NCBI RefSeq assembly: GCF_000153465.1
Contig: NZ_CH672387.1
Location: 212,179-276,178, forward strand
Direction: 5' to 3'
DNA length: 64,000 nt
From: Aurantimonas manganoxydans SI85-9A1
GTDB lineage: Bacteria > Pseudomonadota > Alphaproteobacteria > Rhizobiales > Rhizobiaceae
The notes beneath the pieces are model-generated. The model did not search any database. It saw nothing but the letters and a program-made list of their open reading frames with translations, and was not told the origin of the DNA. The translations under genes were made by a program, and so were the position numbers. How positions within the stretch are numbered: position 1 is the first letter of the stretch; the number at the start of each line of letters is the position of its first letter. Of the stretch, positions 36,242 to 44,020 are shown one piece after another.

Positions 36242-38205
36242 CAGTTCGCTGCAGCCTTCTCGGCTTCGGCAGACTTCGTCCACCAGGAGAAAGGGTCGAT
36301 GCCGTTATAGGCCGGGCCCTTCTCGGGCATCTGCAGCTTGTCCCAATAAGCCAGCCAGTCCTCCGACTTGTACCATTGCGGGACGACGTAATACTCCCAC
36401 AGCAGCACCCGATCGAGCGCCCGCGTGGCGGCGACGAGGCTCTCGCGGTCCGGCGCATAGACGATGTCGTCGATGAGCTGGTCGACCGCCGGGTTCTTGA
36501 TGCCGGAATAGTTGCGGCTGCCCGGGGCGTCGGCGGCGGTGGTGCTCCAGAAGTCGCGCTGCTCGTTGCCCGGGGAGAGCGACTGGCCCGGATAGCGCAG
36601 CCCGACCACCTCGAACTCGAAGCCGTTCATGCGCTCGATATACTGGTTGGTGTCGACGATCCGCACCTCGGTCTGGATGCCGAGACGCTGGAGCTGGCGG
36701 GCGAAGGGCTCGAGGGTGCGGTTGTCCATCGGGTCGTTGCCGAGGAACTCGATGGTGAAGGGCTCGCCGGTCTGCGCGTTCACGAGCGTCGTGCCGCGCA
36801 GCTCGTAGCCCGCGTCCTTCAGGAGGCCGAGCGCCTCGCGCAGATAGTTTCGGGCCGCGCCCGGGTCGTTATAGGCGGGCAGCGCGAACTCCTCGGTGAA
36901 GACCTCGTCGGGGATCTGGCCGCGCAGCGGCTCCAGATAGGCGAGCTCGCGTTCGTCCGGCAGCCCTTTGGCGGCCAGTTCGCTATTCTCGAAATAGGAG
37001 TGCATGCGCTCGTAGAGGCCGAAGAACAGCGTCCGGTTCATCTCCTCGAAATTGTAGGCCAGCGTCAGCGCCTTGCGCACCCGCCGGTCCTGGAACTTCT
37101 CCAGCCGGTTGTTCAGCACATAGGCCTGCATCGACTGCACGGAGCCGCTTTCGAGGGTCTTGCGGATGACGCGGCCGTCCTTCACGGCGGGGAAGTCGTA
37201 GCCCTCGGCCCAGCGGCGCGACATGTTCTCCAGCCGCCAGTCGTCGAGGCCGCCCTTCTTGAAGGCTTCCCAGGCCGCGTTGGTGTCGCGCAGATAGACG
37301 TAGCGGATCTCGCCGTAATTGTAGCGGCCGACCCGGGTCGGATTGTCGAGGCCCCAATAGTCGCTGACGCGCTCCCAGGTGATGGACTGGCCGATGTCGT
37401 AGGACTTGATGCGGTAGGGACCGGAGCCCAGCGGCACCTCGGAGGTGGGCTGGGTGATATCGCGCTTCTTGCCGTCGGCGTCGGTGCCCTCCCACCAGTG
37501 CTTCGGCAGAATTGTCAGGTCGCCGACGATGTTGGGCAGCTCGCGGTTGCCGGTCTGGTCGAACGTGAAGGTCACCTCGCCGTCGCCGGACTTCTCCGCC
37601 GAGACGATGTTCTTGTAATAGGCCGACCATTGCGGGTGCAGCCCGGTCAGCGTCTCGAAGCTCCAGATCACGTCCTCGACCGTCACCGGCTCGCCATCGT
37701 GCCAGCGCGCCTCCGGGTTGAGACGGTAGGTCACCGAGGAGAAGTCCGCCGGGTAGCGGACGGCTTCGGCGATCAGCGCATGGGCGGTGCCCGGCTCGTC
37801 CGGCGACTGGTCCATCAGCGTGTCGTACAGGAGGCCGCCGCCGAAGGTGGCAAGGCCCGCCGCCGGCGTGCCGCGCACGATGAAGGGGTTGAAGCTGTCG
37901 AAGGAGCCGATGGCGATCTGGTTCAGCGTGCCGCCCTTGGGCGCATCGGGATTGACGTAGTCGTAATGGGCGAAGTCGTCCGGATACTTCGACCCCTCGA
38001 TCAGCGATGAAGATTCATGCCATTCGCCGGCGTCCTCGGCCTTTTGGGTGGCGGCCGCCGCGTTTCCGGCCTTTGCCGTTCCGGTATCCACCTGCTGGTC
38101 CGGCTGGCTGGCCGCTTTGTCCTGCGCAAGGGCCGGAGCGCCGATGACGCCGAAGGCGAGACTGCTCGCGACGGCAAGACGGACGAGACGGTTCGGCAAC
38201 GACAA
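36241..38205 (-). CDS. yejA: Extracellular solute-binding protein, YejA family (first copy), TTG start
   Basis: A 654-residue periplasmic oligopeptide-binding protein heading the yej-type operon. TTG at 38205 is chosen: GGAGG (38216-38212) lies six bases ahead, and translation gives a clean Sec signal, MSLPNRLVRLAVASSLAFG...APALAQ. No ATG between the TTG and the mature domain would keep the signal; the only upstream ATG adds 51 unrelated residues. An Ala/Gln-rich spacer precedes the SBP_bac_5 domain (KYPDDFAHYDYVNPDAPKGG; VTVEDVIWSFETLTG). The C-terminal YVVPQWYKSEDWLAYWDKLQMPEKGPAY resembles YejA. Ligands are probably oligopeptides. Confidence 0.9.
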   Translation of the reverse strand: MSLPNRLVRLAVASSLAFGVIGAPALAQDKAASQPDQQVDTGTAKAGNAAAATQKAEDAGEWHESSSLIEGSKYPDDFAHYDYVNPDAPKGGTLNQIAIGSFDSFNPFIVRGTPAAGLATFGGGLLYDTLMDQSPDEPGTAHALIAEAVRYPADFSSVTYRLNPEARWHDGEPVTVEDVIWSFETLTGLHPQWSAYYKNIVSAEKSGDGEVTFTFDQTGNRELPNIVGDLTILPKHWWEGTDADGKKRDITQPTSEVPLGSGPYRIKSYDIGQSITWERVSDYWGLDNPTRVGRYNYGEIRYVYLRDTNAAWEAFKKGGLDDWRLENMSRRWAEGYDFPAVKDGRVIRKTLESGSVQSMQAYVLNNRLEKFQDRRVRKALTLAYNFEEMNRTLFFGLYERMHSYFENSELAAKGLPDERELAYLEPLRGQIPDEVFTEEFALPAYNDPGAARNYLREALGLLKDAGYELRGTTLVNAQTGEPFTIEFLGNDPMDNRTLEPFARQLQRLGIQTEVRIVDTNQYIERMNGFEFEVVGLRYPGQSLSPGNEQRDFWSTTAADAPGSRNYSGIKNPAVDQLIDDIVYAPDRESLVAATRALDRVLLWEYYVVPQWYKSEDWLAYWDKLQMPEKGPAYNGIDPFSWWTKSAEAEKAAAN

Positions 38206-38211
38206 GGGCGG

Positions 38212-38216
38212 CCTCC
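38212..38216 (-). promoter_or_regulatory. Ribosome binding site deciding the yejA TTG start
   Basis: GGAGG on the minus strand, six bases ahead of TTG at 38205. Its quality, with the signal peptide that begins right after, is the reason for the TTG call. Confidence 0.7.
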
Positions 38217-38356
38217 ATGCAATGGGCGGGCAATGGTCCCGCGATCGGGTCTTGACCCAATCTAGGGAAGGGGGGCGGGTAAAGTCACGTGACGAAAGCG
38301 TAATCGAGCCCGGACAGGGCTTCGGGCAGCGGGATCGACGGCAGGCCGAAACGAAC

Positions 38357-38382
38357 AAAGCCCCGGCGAGGGCCGGGGCTTT
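38357..38382 (-). terminator. Rho-independent terminator of the cytochrome c gene
   Basis: A perfect 11-base stem AAAGCCCCGGC (38357-38367) / GCCGGGGCTTT (38372-38382) with a four-base loop, 33 bases past the cytochrome stop on the minus strand. On that strand the stem ends in TTT followed by GTTCGTTT, a reasonable U-tract. Confidence 0.8.
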
Positions 38383-38415
38383 GCAAGTGTTTCTCGATGT
38401 CGGTGCCGTGTCGGC

Positions 38416-39693
38416 TCAGTTGCCGGTGGTCGCGCCGCTCTCGTCGAAGGTGGCGAGATAGGCGATGACGTTGGCGACATCCTCGGGCTTCTTCAGGCCG
38501 GGGAAGACCATCTTGGTGCCCTTCACCAGACCGCGCGGATCGGCCAGCCATGCGGACAGCTCCTCGACGTTCCACGTCGGGTGCTCCTCGGCATAGGCGA
38601 CCAGCGCCGGGGAGAAGCTGTAGCCCTCGACCGAGGCAATGGCCTCGCCGACGATGCCGTTCAGCTCAGGACCGACCTTGTTCTTCGCGCCTTCGCCGAC
38701 CGCATGGCAGGCCTGGCACTTGCGGAAGACCTTCTTGCCGGCTTCCGGGTCGCCGGATACGGCGGCCGGCTCGGCCGCGGCGACCTGGGTCTCGCTCGCC
38801 GCACCTTCGGCCGGCGCTGCTGCGGCTTCCTCGTCCACGGCGTTCTCCCCGCCCGGAACGTTCTCCTCGGCGCCCGGAGCCGCCTCGGTGCCGCTGCCCT
38901 GCTGGTCGTTGGCCTTCGCTGCGCCGGCATCCTGCGGCTCGTCGGCGGCAGGCGGCGCCGGGCGCTCTTCCTCGCTCATGGTCGGGGCCTGTTCGGCGCC
39001 CGGCTGGGAAGCCGGCTCGGCATCGGCCGTGCCGCCGGCCTGGGCAGCGGATTCGCCGCCTGCGGCCGGATCGCCCTGCGTCGTCGTCGCGGCGTCGGTC
39101 GTCTCTTCGGCAGCGGCCTCTTCAGCCGGCGCCTCGGCCGGTGCTTCCGGCAGGGCCGCGGGGCTGTCGGCCTGCTCGCGCAGATAGGCGATCAGGTTCG
39201 CGCGGTCCTCCGGCTTCTTCAGGCCGGCGAAACCCATCGCGGTGCCGGGAATGTAGCCCTTGGGGTTCTTGATGAAGTGGTAAAGGTGGTCAAAGTCCCA
39301 CTTGACCTCGCCACCCTCGGAAAATTCCTGCATGGCGGTCGAGTAGCCGAAGTCGGGCACCGATGCGATCGGGCGCATGACGACATCCCACAGATGCGGG
39401 CCGACCTTGTTCGGGCCGCCCTTCTCGATGCTGTGGCAGGCGGCGCACTTCTTGAACTGCGAGGCGCCGGCCTCGGCGTCGGCGGTCTGAAGCAGTGCGG
39501 CGATCGGCGGATCTTCCGCGGCGGCGGGCGCGGCATCGCCGTCTTCACCCGGCTCGGCGGCCACGATCACGTAGCCCGGCTGCTCCGGCGCTTCGGCATG
39601 GAACAGCGCTTCCGCCAGCAGACTGCCGCCGAACAGGACGAAGATGGTCCCGAGCACGGCTCCGAAGATCTTGTTGGCCTCGAACGAATTCAT
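38416..39693 (-). CDS. Membrane-anchored diheme c-type cytochrome (tandem CycM-like domains)
   Basis: A 425-residue protein with an uncleaved N-terminal anchor ([23 protein letters not shown]) and two class I cytochrome c domains. Haem motifs are CAACH (about residues 83-87) and CQACH (about 326-330). Axial Met ligands are likely in GTAMGFAG and GTKMVFPG. The domains are joined by a linker of about 130 residues, very rich in Ala, Glu, Pro and Gly. Rhizobial CycM has a single domain with the same anchor, so this looks like an internal duplication. Likely role: periplasmic electron carrier to a terminal oxidase. The ATG at 39693 was chosen since [11 protein letters not shown] begins the conserved anchor. 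Confidence 0.9.
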   Translation of the reverse strand: MNSFEANKIFGAVLGTIFVLFGGSLLAEALFHAEAPEQPGYVIVAAEPGEDGDAAPAAAEDPPIAALLQTADAEAGASQFKKCAACHSIEKGGPNKVGPHLWDVVMRPIASVPDFGYSTAMQEFSEGGEVKWDFDHLYHFIKNPKGYIPGTAMGFAGLKKPEDRANLIAYLREQADSPAALPEAPAEAPAEEAAAEETTDAATTTQGDPAAGGESAAQAGGTADAEPASQPGAEQAPTMSEEERPAPPAADEPQDAGAAKANDQQGSGTEAAPGAEENVPGGENAVDEEAAAAPAEGAASETQVAAAEPAAVSGDPEAGKKVFRKCQACHAVGEGAKNKVGPELNGIVGEAIASVEGYSFSPALVAYAEEHPTWNVEELSAWLADPRGLVKGTKMVFPGLKKPEDVANVIAYLATFDESGATTGN

Positions 39694-39886
39694 GGGCGGG
39701 AGGGCTCCCTCTGCAAGCAGGGGCACCAGGCGCCGCCGCTTTCTGTCTGACAAAAACGCGCGGAACCTAGGTCTTTTGCGGTTTCAAGGCAATATCTGTA
39801 AGAGGCGGTTCCACCGCGCCTTTTGTCATCCCGCGCCGCTACAGACAAGCGTTTTGCGGCTTCAATTTCCGGTTCCTCGCACGCTC

Positions 39887-40621
39887 ATGTCGATCCTCGT
39901 TCTCATTCCCGCACGGCTGGCCTCCACGCGCCTGCCCCAGAAGGCCCTCGCCGACATCGCCGGACGGCCGATGATCGTGCGCGTCGCCGAGCGCGCCACG
40001 GCGGCCGATATCGGCCGCGTCGTGATCGCCACGGATTCGCAGGAGATCCTCGATGCGGTGGTCTCGGCGGGCTACGAGGCGGTGATGACCTCGGTCGATC
40101 ACCAGTCGGGCTCGGACCGGATCTTCGAGGCGCTGCAGGGACTTGACCCCGACGGCGCGGTCGAGACCATCGTCAATGTGCAGGGCGATCTACCGACCAT
40201 CGAGCCGGAGGCGATCCGCCAGGTGCTGGCCCCCTTCGAGGATCCGCGCTGCGACATCGCGACGCTCGGCGTCGCGATCACCGACGCGGAGGAGAAGACC
40301 AATCCCAACGTGGTGAAGATCGTCGGCTCGCCCAACGGCCCGTCGCGATTGCGGGCGCTCTACTTCACCCGTGCCACGGCCCCCTGGGGCGAAGGGCCGC
40401 TGTTTCACCATGTCGGCCTCTACGCCTATCGGCGGGCGAGCCTCGAACGTTTCGTGACGCTCGGGCCCTCGACGCTGGAAAATCGCGAGAAGCTGGAGCA
40501 GTTGCGGGCACTGGAAGACGGCATGCGCATCGACGCCGAGATCATCGACACCGTACCGCTCGGTGTCGACGGTCCCGCCGACCTGGAACGGGCGCGAATC
40601 ATGTACGGGGTCGAGCCATGA
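39887..40621 (+). CDS. kdsB: 3-deoxy-manno-octulosonate cytidylyltransferase
   Basis: A 244-residue enzyme activating Kdo as CMP-Kdo for lipopolysaccharide inner core. The N terminus [27 protein letters not shown] is the nucleotide-binding motif (A-R-x3-T-R-L-P-x-K). Further marks are [20 protein letters not shown] and [12 protein letters not shown]. The C-terminal [19 protein letters not shown] is the classic KdsB segment. The ATG at 39887 starts the first strand directly. It overlaps pheA by four bases (ATGA), the usual neighbour in Hyphomicrobiales. Confidence 0.95.
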   Translation: MSILVLIPARLASTRLPQKALADIAGRPMIVRVAERATAADIGRVVIATDSQEILDAVVSAGYEAVMTSVDHQSGSDRIFEALQGLDPDGAVETIVNVQGDLPTIEPEAIRQVLAPFEDPRCDIATLGVAITDAEEKTNPNVVKIVGSPNGPSRLRALYFTRATAPWGEGPLFHHVGLYAYRRASLERFVTLGPSTLENREKLEQLRALEDGMRIDAEIIDTVPLGVDGPADLERARIMYGVEP

Positions 40622-41502
40622 GCGACATCCGACCCAAGATCGCCTTCCAGGGCGAGCCCGGTGCCAATTCCGACATGGCCTGCCAGGCGGTGCGGCCCGA
40701 TCACGAGCCGATGCCGTGCCCGTCCTTCGACGACGCCTTCGACGCGGTGCGGTCTGGCGAGGCGGCGCTGGCGATGATCCCGATCGAGAACACGCTGGCC
40801 GGCCGGGTGGCCGACATCCATCATCTGATGCCCGATTCCGGCCTGCAGATCGTCGGCGAATATTTCATGCCGATCCATTTCCAGCTGATGGTGCTGCCGG
40901 GAGTCGCCCGCGACGAGATCCGCACCGTGCAGAGCCACATTCACGCGCTCGGCCAGTGCCGCCGCTACATTCGCGGCAATGGCTGGAAGCCGGTCGTGGC
41001 CGGCGACACGGCGGGGGCGGCGCGGGAGGTCTCGCAGGCTGGCGACCGCAGCCGCGCGGCGCTCGCCCCGGAGCTGGCGGCCTCGCATTACGGGCTCGAC
41101 ATCATCGAGCGCGACGTCGAGGATTCGGCCAACAACGTCACCCGCTTCGTCGTCCTCTCGCGGCCCGGTGCCCAGCCAACCGATTTGTGGGCTCCGGTCG
41201 GCCGCAACACGGTCACCACCTTCGTCTTCGAAGTGCGCAACCTGCCGGCGGCGCTCTACAAGGCGATGGGCGGGTTCGCCACCAACGGCGTCAACATGAC
41301 CAAGCTGGAGAGCTACCAGCTCGGCGGCCAGTTCATCGCCACGCAGTTCTACGCCGATGTCGAAGGCCATCCGAACGACGATTCGGTCCGGCTGGCGCTG
41401 GAAGAACTGGCCTTCTTCACCCGCAAGGTGACGATCCTCGGTGTCTACGAGGCCGCGCCCGATCGGCTGAACGCCGGCACGGACCGTCCGGCCGGCGAAT
41501 AG
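40618..41502 (+). CDS. pheA: Prephenate dehydratase with ACT domain
   Basis: A 294-residue single-function enzyme turning prephenate into phenylpyruvate for phenylalanine synthesis. The catalytic domain has [34 protein letters not shown] and the signature region with [11 protein letters not shown] (T-R-F). The ACT domain (about residues 200-280) reads [32 protein letters not shown]; the ESRP motif of enterobacterial enzymes is replaced by ESYQLGG, as commonly seen in alphaproteobacteria. Phenylalanine feedback is expected. The start overlaps kdsB. Confidence 0.94.
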   Translation: MSDIRPKIAFQGEPGANSDMACQAVRPDHEPMPCPSFDDAFDAVRSGEAALAMIPIENTLAGRVADIHHLMPDSGLQIVGEYFMPIHFQLMVLPGVARDEIRTVQSHIHALGQCRRYIRGNGWKPVVAGDTAGAAREVSQAGDRSRAALAPELAASHYGLDIIERDVEDSANNVTRFVVLSRPGAQPTDLWAPVGRNTVTTFVFEVRNLPAALYKAMGGFATNGVNMTKLESYQLGGQFIATQFYADVEGHPNDDSVRLALEELAFFTRKVTILGVYEAAPDRLNAGTDRPAGE

Positions 41503-41526
41503 CCCGCCGGGACCGGCCGCGCCGCA

Positions 41527-42486
41527 TCAGACCTCGCCGTCGGCGAAGGCCTTGATCAGATGGTGGGCGATGGCGAAGCGCCGTGGCAGGGCGAGACCGT
41601 CCGGATGGGCCCCGGCCAGCATCGCCTGCACTTCCGCACGGTCGAACCAGCGGCAGGCTTCCAGTTCGTCGCTGTCGAAATCGATCTCGAAGGTGTTGGC
41701 CCGCGCGATGCAGCCGATCATCAGGCTGCCAGGGAACGGCCAGGGCTGCGACGCCAGATAGCGCACGGAGGCCACGGCGAGCCCCGATTCCTCCAGCGTC
41801 TCGCGGCGCACCGCGGCCTCGACCGTCTCGCCGGCCTCCACGAAGCCCGCGAGGCAGGACCAGAAATTCTCCGGAAAATGCGGCTGGCGCCCCAGCACGC
41901 AGCGGCCGTTGCCATCGTGGACGAGCATGATCGTCACCGGATCGGTGCGCGGGAAGACTACGTCGTCGCAGCGCGTGCAGCGGCGGCGGTAGCCGGCCGC
42001 TTCGGACCGGGTTTCCCCGCCGCAGCGGGCGCAGAAACCGTTGCGCGCATGCCAGCCGAGGAGATGGGCGGCCTGCCCGAGCTGGCCTTCGGTGTCGGGG
42101 TCGAAACTCGCGTGCAGGGCAAGCGAGCGCAGATCGTTGTCCTCCAGCCCTTCGATGGGAAGCGTCACCGTCGGGGCGCTGGCGGCCAGCACCGGGCGGC
42201 CGTCCGGCTCGAAGCCGAGGAGGATGCAGGTGGACAAGTCCGCCCCGAGCGCTTCGGCGTCGGCGCGGGCGAAGCCGACATCGAGGGCCGGACCACCGGT
42301 GCGGTACAGCCATCGACCGCCCGGCGTCGCCAGGAAAATCCGCGCCCTGTCATGGCCCAGCGCCTCGGCGAGGCTGTCGTCGGTGCGCCGTTCGCCGTCG
42401 CGCCACAGCGTATTGCCGGCAAAGCCGGTGCGGGCGCTCACCTCGGCCAGATCGGCGATCGCGGCGCGCTGGTTGTCATCCTTCAA
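41527..42486 (-). CDS. nudC: NAD+ diphosphatase (NADH pyrophosphatase, RNA deNADding family)
   Basis: A 319-residue Nudix enzyme. The four-Cys zinc ribbon CARCGG...CTRC (about residues 135-155) lies between an N-terminal NUDIX-like domain and the catalytic domain. The Nudix box is GFVEAGETVEAAVRRETLEESG, followed by the family-defining SQPWPFPGSLM. It cleaves NADH to NMNH and AMP and may remove NAD caps from RNA. It is convergent with pheA and transcribed after the HIT-family gene (27-base gap), both acting on nucleotide conjugates. Confidence 0.94.
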   Translation of the reverse strand: MKDDNQRAAIADLAEVSARTGFAGNTLWRDGERRTDDSLAEALGHDRARIFLATPGGRWLYRTGGPALDVGFARADAEALGADLSTCILLGFEPDGRPVLAASAPTVTLPIEGLEDNDLRSLALHASFDPDTEGQLGQAAHLLGWHARNGFCARCGGETRSEAAGYRRRCTRCDDVVFPRTDPVTIMLVHDGNGRCVLGRQPHFPENFWSCLAGFVEAGETVEAAVRRETLEESGLAVASVRYLASQPWPFPGSLMIGCIARANTFEIDFDSDELEACRWFDRAEVQAMLAGAHPDGLALPRRFAIAHHLIKAFADGEV

Positions 42487-42513
42487 GGGTCGTTCTCTCG
42501 CTTGTCCGCAGGG

Positions 42514-42927
42514 TCAGGCCGGCAGGATGGCGCGACGCATCTCGTCGGCGAATCGCGCGGCCTCGCCGGCATCATAGGGCACCGGGGTGCCATGTCCCCA
42601 AATCGGGCCCGGCCAGTTGGGATCGCCCTTGCGCCGCGCCACCACATGCAGGTGGAACATCGGCACGATGTTGCCGAGGGCGCCGATATTCATCTTGTCG
42701 GCCTTCACCGCCGTCTGCAGTGCCTTGGAAACGAGACCCATCTCGAAGGTCAGCATGGTCTGGTCGAGCGGCGTCAGCTCGTGAAACTCGGTAATGGTAT
42801 TGCGCTGCGGCACGAGGATGAGCCACGGCCAGCGGCTGTCATTCATCAGGCGCAGGTCGCAGAGGCCGAGCCGGCTGATCGACATCGTGTCCCTGGCAAG
42901 GCAGGGGTCGAGTTGGAAGGCTGGCAT
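42514..42927 (-). CDS. HIT family protein
   Basis: A 137-residue histidine-triad protein, likely a nucleotide-conjugate hydrolase or transferase. The triad region reads NIVPMFHLHVVARRKGDP, i.e. H-x-H followed by VVARR, so the third His of the canonical H-x-H-x-H is absent. Upstream NDSRWPWLILVPQRNTITEFHEL is the typical HIT strand-helix segment. The ATG at 42927 was chosen because MPAFQLDPCLARDTM starts the fold; the frame extension overlaps the SRP RNA. It is paired with nudC on the minus strand. Confidence 0.88.
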   Translation of the reverse strand: MPAFQLDPCLARDTMSISRLGLCDLRLMNDSRWPWLILVPQRNTITEFHELTPLDQTMLTFEMGLVSKALQTAVKADKMNIGALGNIVPMFHLHVVARRKGDPNWPGPIWGHGTPVPYDAGEAARFADEMRRAILPA

Positions 42928-42958
42928 CAATTCCTGTCCTCGATCTGGGGTGCCCGGG

Positions 42959-42987
42959 TTGCAATTAGGGCAGCGATCGCAGATATG
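42959..42987 (+). promoter_or_regulatory. Likely promoter of the SRP RNA gene
   Basis: TTGCAA (42959-42964) and GATATG (42982-42987) are spaced by 17 bases and end six bases before the predicted 5' end of the RNA at about 42994, matching a housekeeping sigma-70-type promoter with a good -35 and a poor -10. Inferred from spacing and position. Confidence 0.45.
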
Positions 42988-42993
42988 GAGCGC

Positions 42994-43090
42994 GGGAGGT
43001 TGGTGGTGGACGCGCCACTCGCCAACCGGGTCAGGTCCGGAAGGAAGCAGCCCCAACGAGCTCCGGCACGGGTCATCGTGCCAGCCTCCC
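42994..43090 (+). ncRNA. ffs: Signal recognition particle RNA (4.5S)
   Basis: The conserved SRP apical domain GGTCAGGTCCGGAAGGAAGC is present at 43029-43048, followed by CAGCCCCAACGAGC. The ends pair: GGGAGGTTGG (42994-43003) with CCAGCCTCCC (43081-43090), allowing one G-U. The resulting hairpin of about 97 bases fits the small bacterial SRP RNA that binds Ffh to target membrane proteins. A T-rich run (CCCCTTTTCC) follows. ffs close to dnaX is a common alphaproteobacterial arrangement; here a methyltransferase gene on the other strand lies between. Confidence 0.95.
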
Positions 43091-43167
43091 ACCCATTCCC
43101 CTTTTCCAGGACATGACTGCGTTCGAGCGTGCCGCCTCCAGGCCGCGCCCGTGACGCGCCGCGTCGC

Positions 43168-43770
43168 CTAGTAGAGACGCAAGAGCACCGGCAGATAGCC
43201 GCTGCCCTGCAGGAGCTCGACCGTCTCGAAGAACGGCAGGGCGAGGAAGAACACCAGCCCGTCCGTGAGCGTGCGATAGACGAGCCGGGTGTCGACGGTG
43301 ACGCGGCGGATGTCCCGGTAGAGCGCCGGATTGGGCAGGAAGCGCGGGACGCGGGCGACGTAGCTGTCGAAATCGGCCCCGAAGGCGTCGCGCAGATAGC
43401 GCTCCTCGCGCAGGATCACGACCCGGAAGGCCACGGCGCAGCCGAGCATGAAGATCGCGCCGAGCAGCAGGCTGCCGGTGGCCGCGCCGGCGCCGCCCGC
43501 TGCGATGCTGGAAAAGACGTAGAGCGGATTGCGCGAGATCGAATACGGCCCGCTGGCGACGATTTCCGAGGCCTTGCGGCCGCCGATATAGAGCGTGCAC
43601 CAGATCCGGCCGGCGATCCCGACGACGATAAGAGCGAGACCGGCGACCTCGATGGTCTCGTGGACCTCCTCGTTCCACGCCGAGCCGACGAAGATCAGCG
43701 CGAAAAAGGCGGCGATCAACAGAACGAACAGGGCCAGTCTGCGTCGCTCCTGATACTGCGTCAGTGCCAT
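43168..43770 (-). CDS. Isoprenylcysteine/phospholipid methyltransferase-like membrane protein
   Basis: A 200-residue integral-membrane methyltransferase-family protein (PEMT/ICMT type). Several hydrophobic helices lead to the SAM-binding C-terminal half: GPYSISRNPLYVFSSI (R-N-P-x-Y signature), VILREERYLRDAFGADFDSYVARVPRFLPN (E-E-x2-L-x3-F-x2-Y). It probably methylates a lipid or small hydrophobic substrate; which one is unknown. The ATG at 43770 gives a short basic N terminus (MALTQYQERRRL) before the first helix. Convergent with ffs and divergent from dnaX. Confidence 0.85.
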   Translation of the reverse strand: MALTQYQERRRLALFVLLIAAFFALIFVGSAWNEEVHETIEVAGLALIVVGIAGRIWCTLYIGGRKASEIVASGPYSISRNPLYVFSSIAAGGAGAATGSLLLGAIFMLGCAVAFRVVILREERYLRDAFGADFDSYVARVPRFLPNPALYRDIRRVTVDTRLVYRTLTDGLVFFLALPFFETVELLQGSGYLPVLLRLY

Positions 43771-44020
43771 CGTTCGGCTCCGTTTTGCGCGACCGCATGT
43801 GACTGTACCCGGTGCGTCCTGCGCGCTTCTGCCTCGGCCTATCGTCGCCATGCAAGGCGAAAAAACGGCAGATGTCCATCGGCCACGCAGGACTTGCGTC
43901 CCCCGCCCATTCGCTTCAGAACCGGAAGCGAGCGCGGCATCGGTCACGGGGCCGCCGCGCCGGCCGACAGGTGGCAGGCGACCGCCATCCCGCGACGCGA
44001 ATTTCCGGACCCAGGGCGCG

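Noticed and set aside
34478-36310. 610-codon open frame antisense to the second YejA gene.
   Set aside because: Same reason: shadow of a gene with signal peptide and SBP_bac_5 motifs.
36376-38010. 544-codon open frame antisense to the first YejA gene.
   Set aside because: Shadow frame of a well-supported binding protein; repetitive Val/Gly/Asp composition and no ribosome site.
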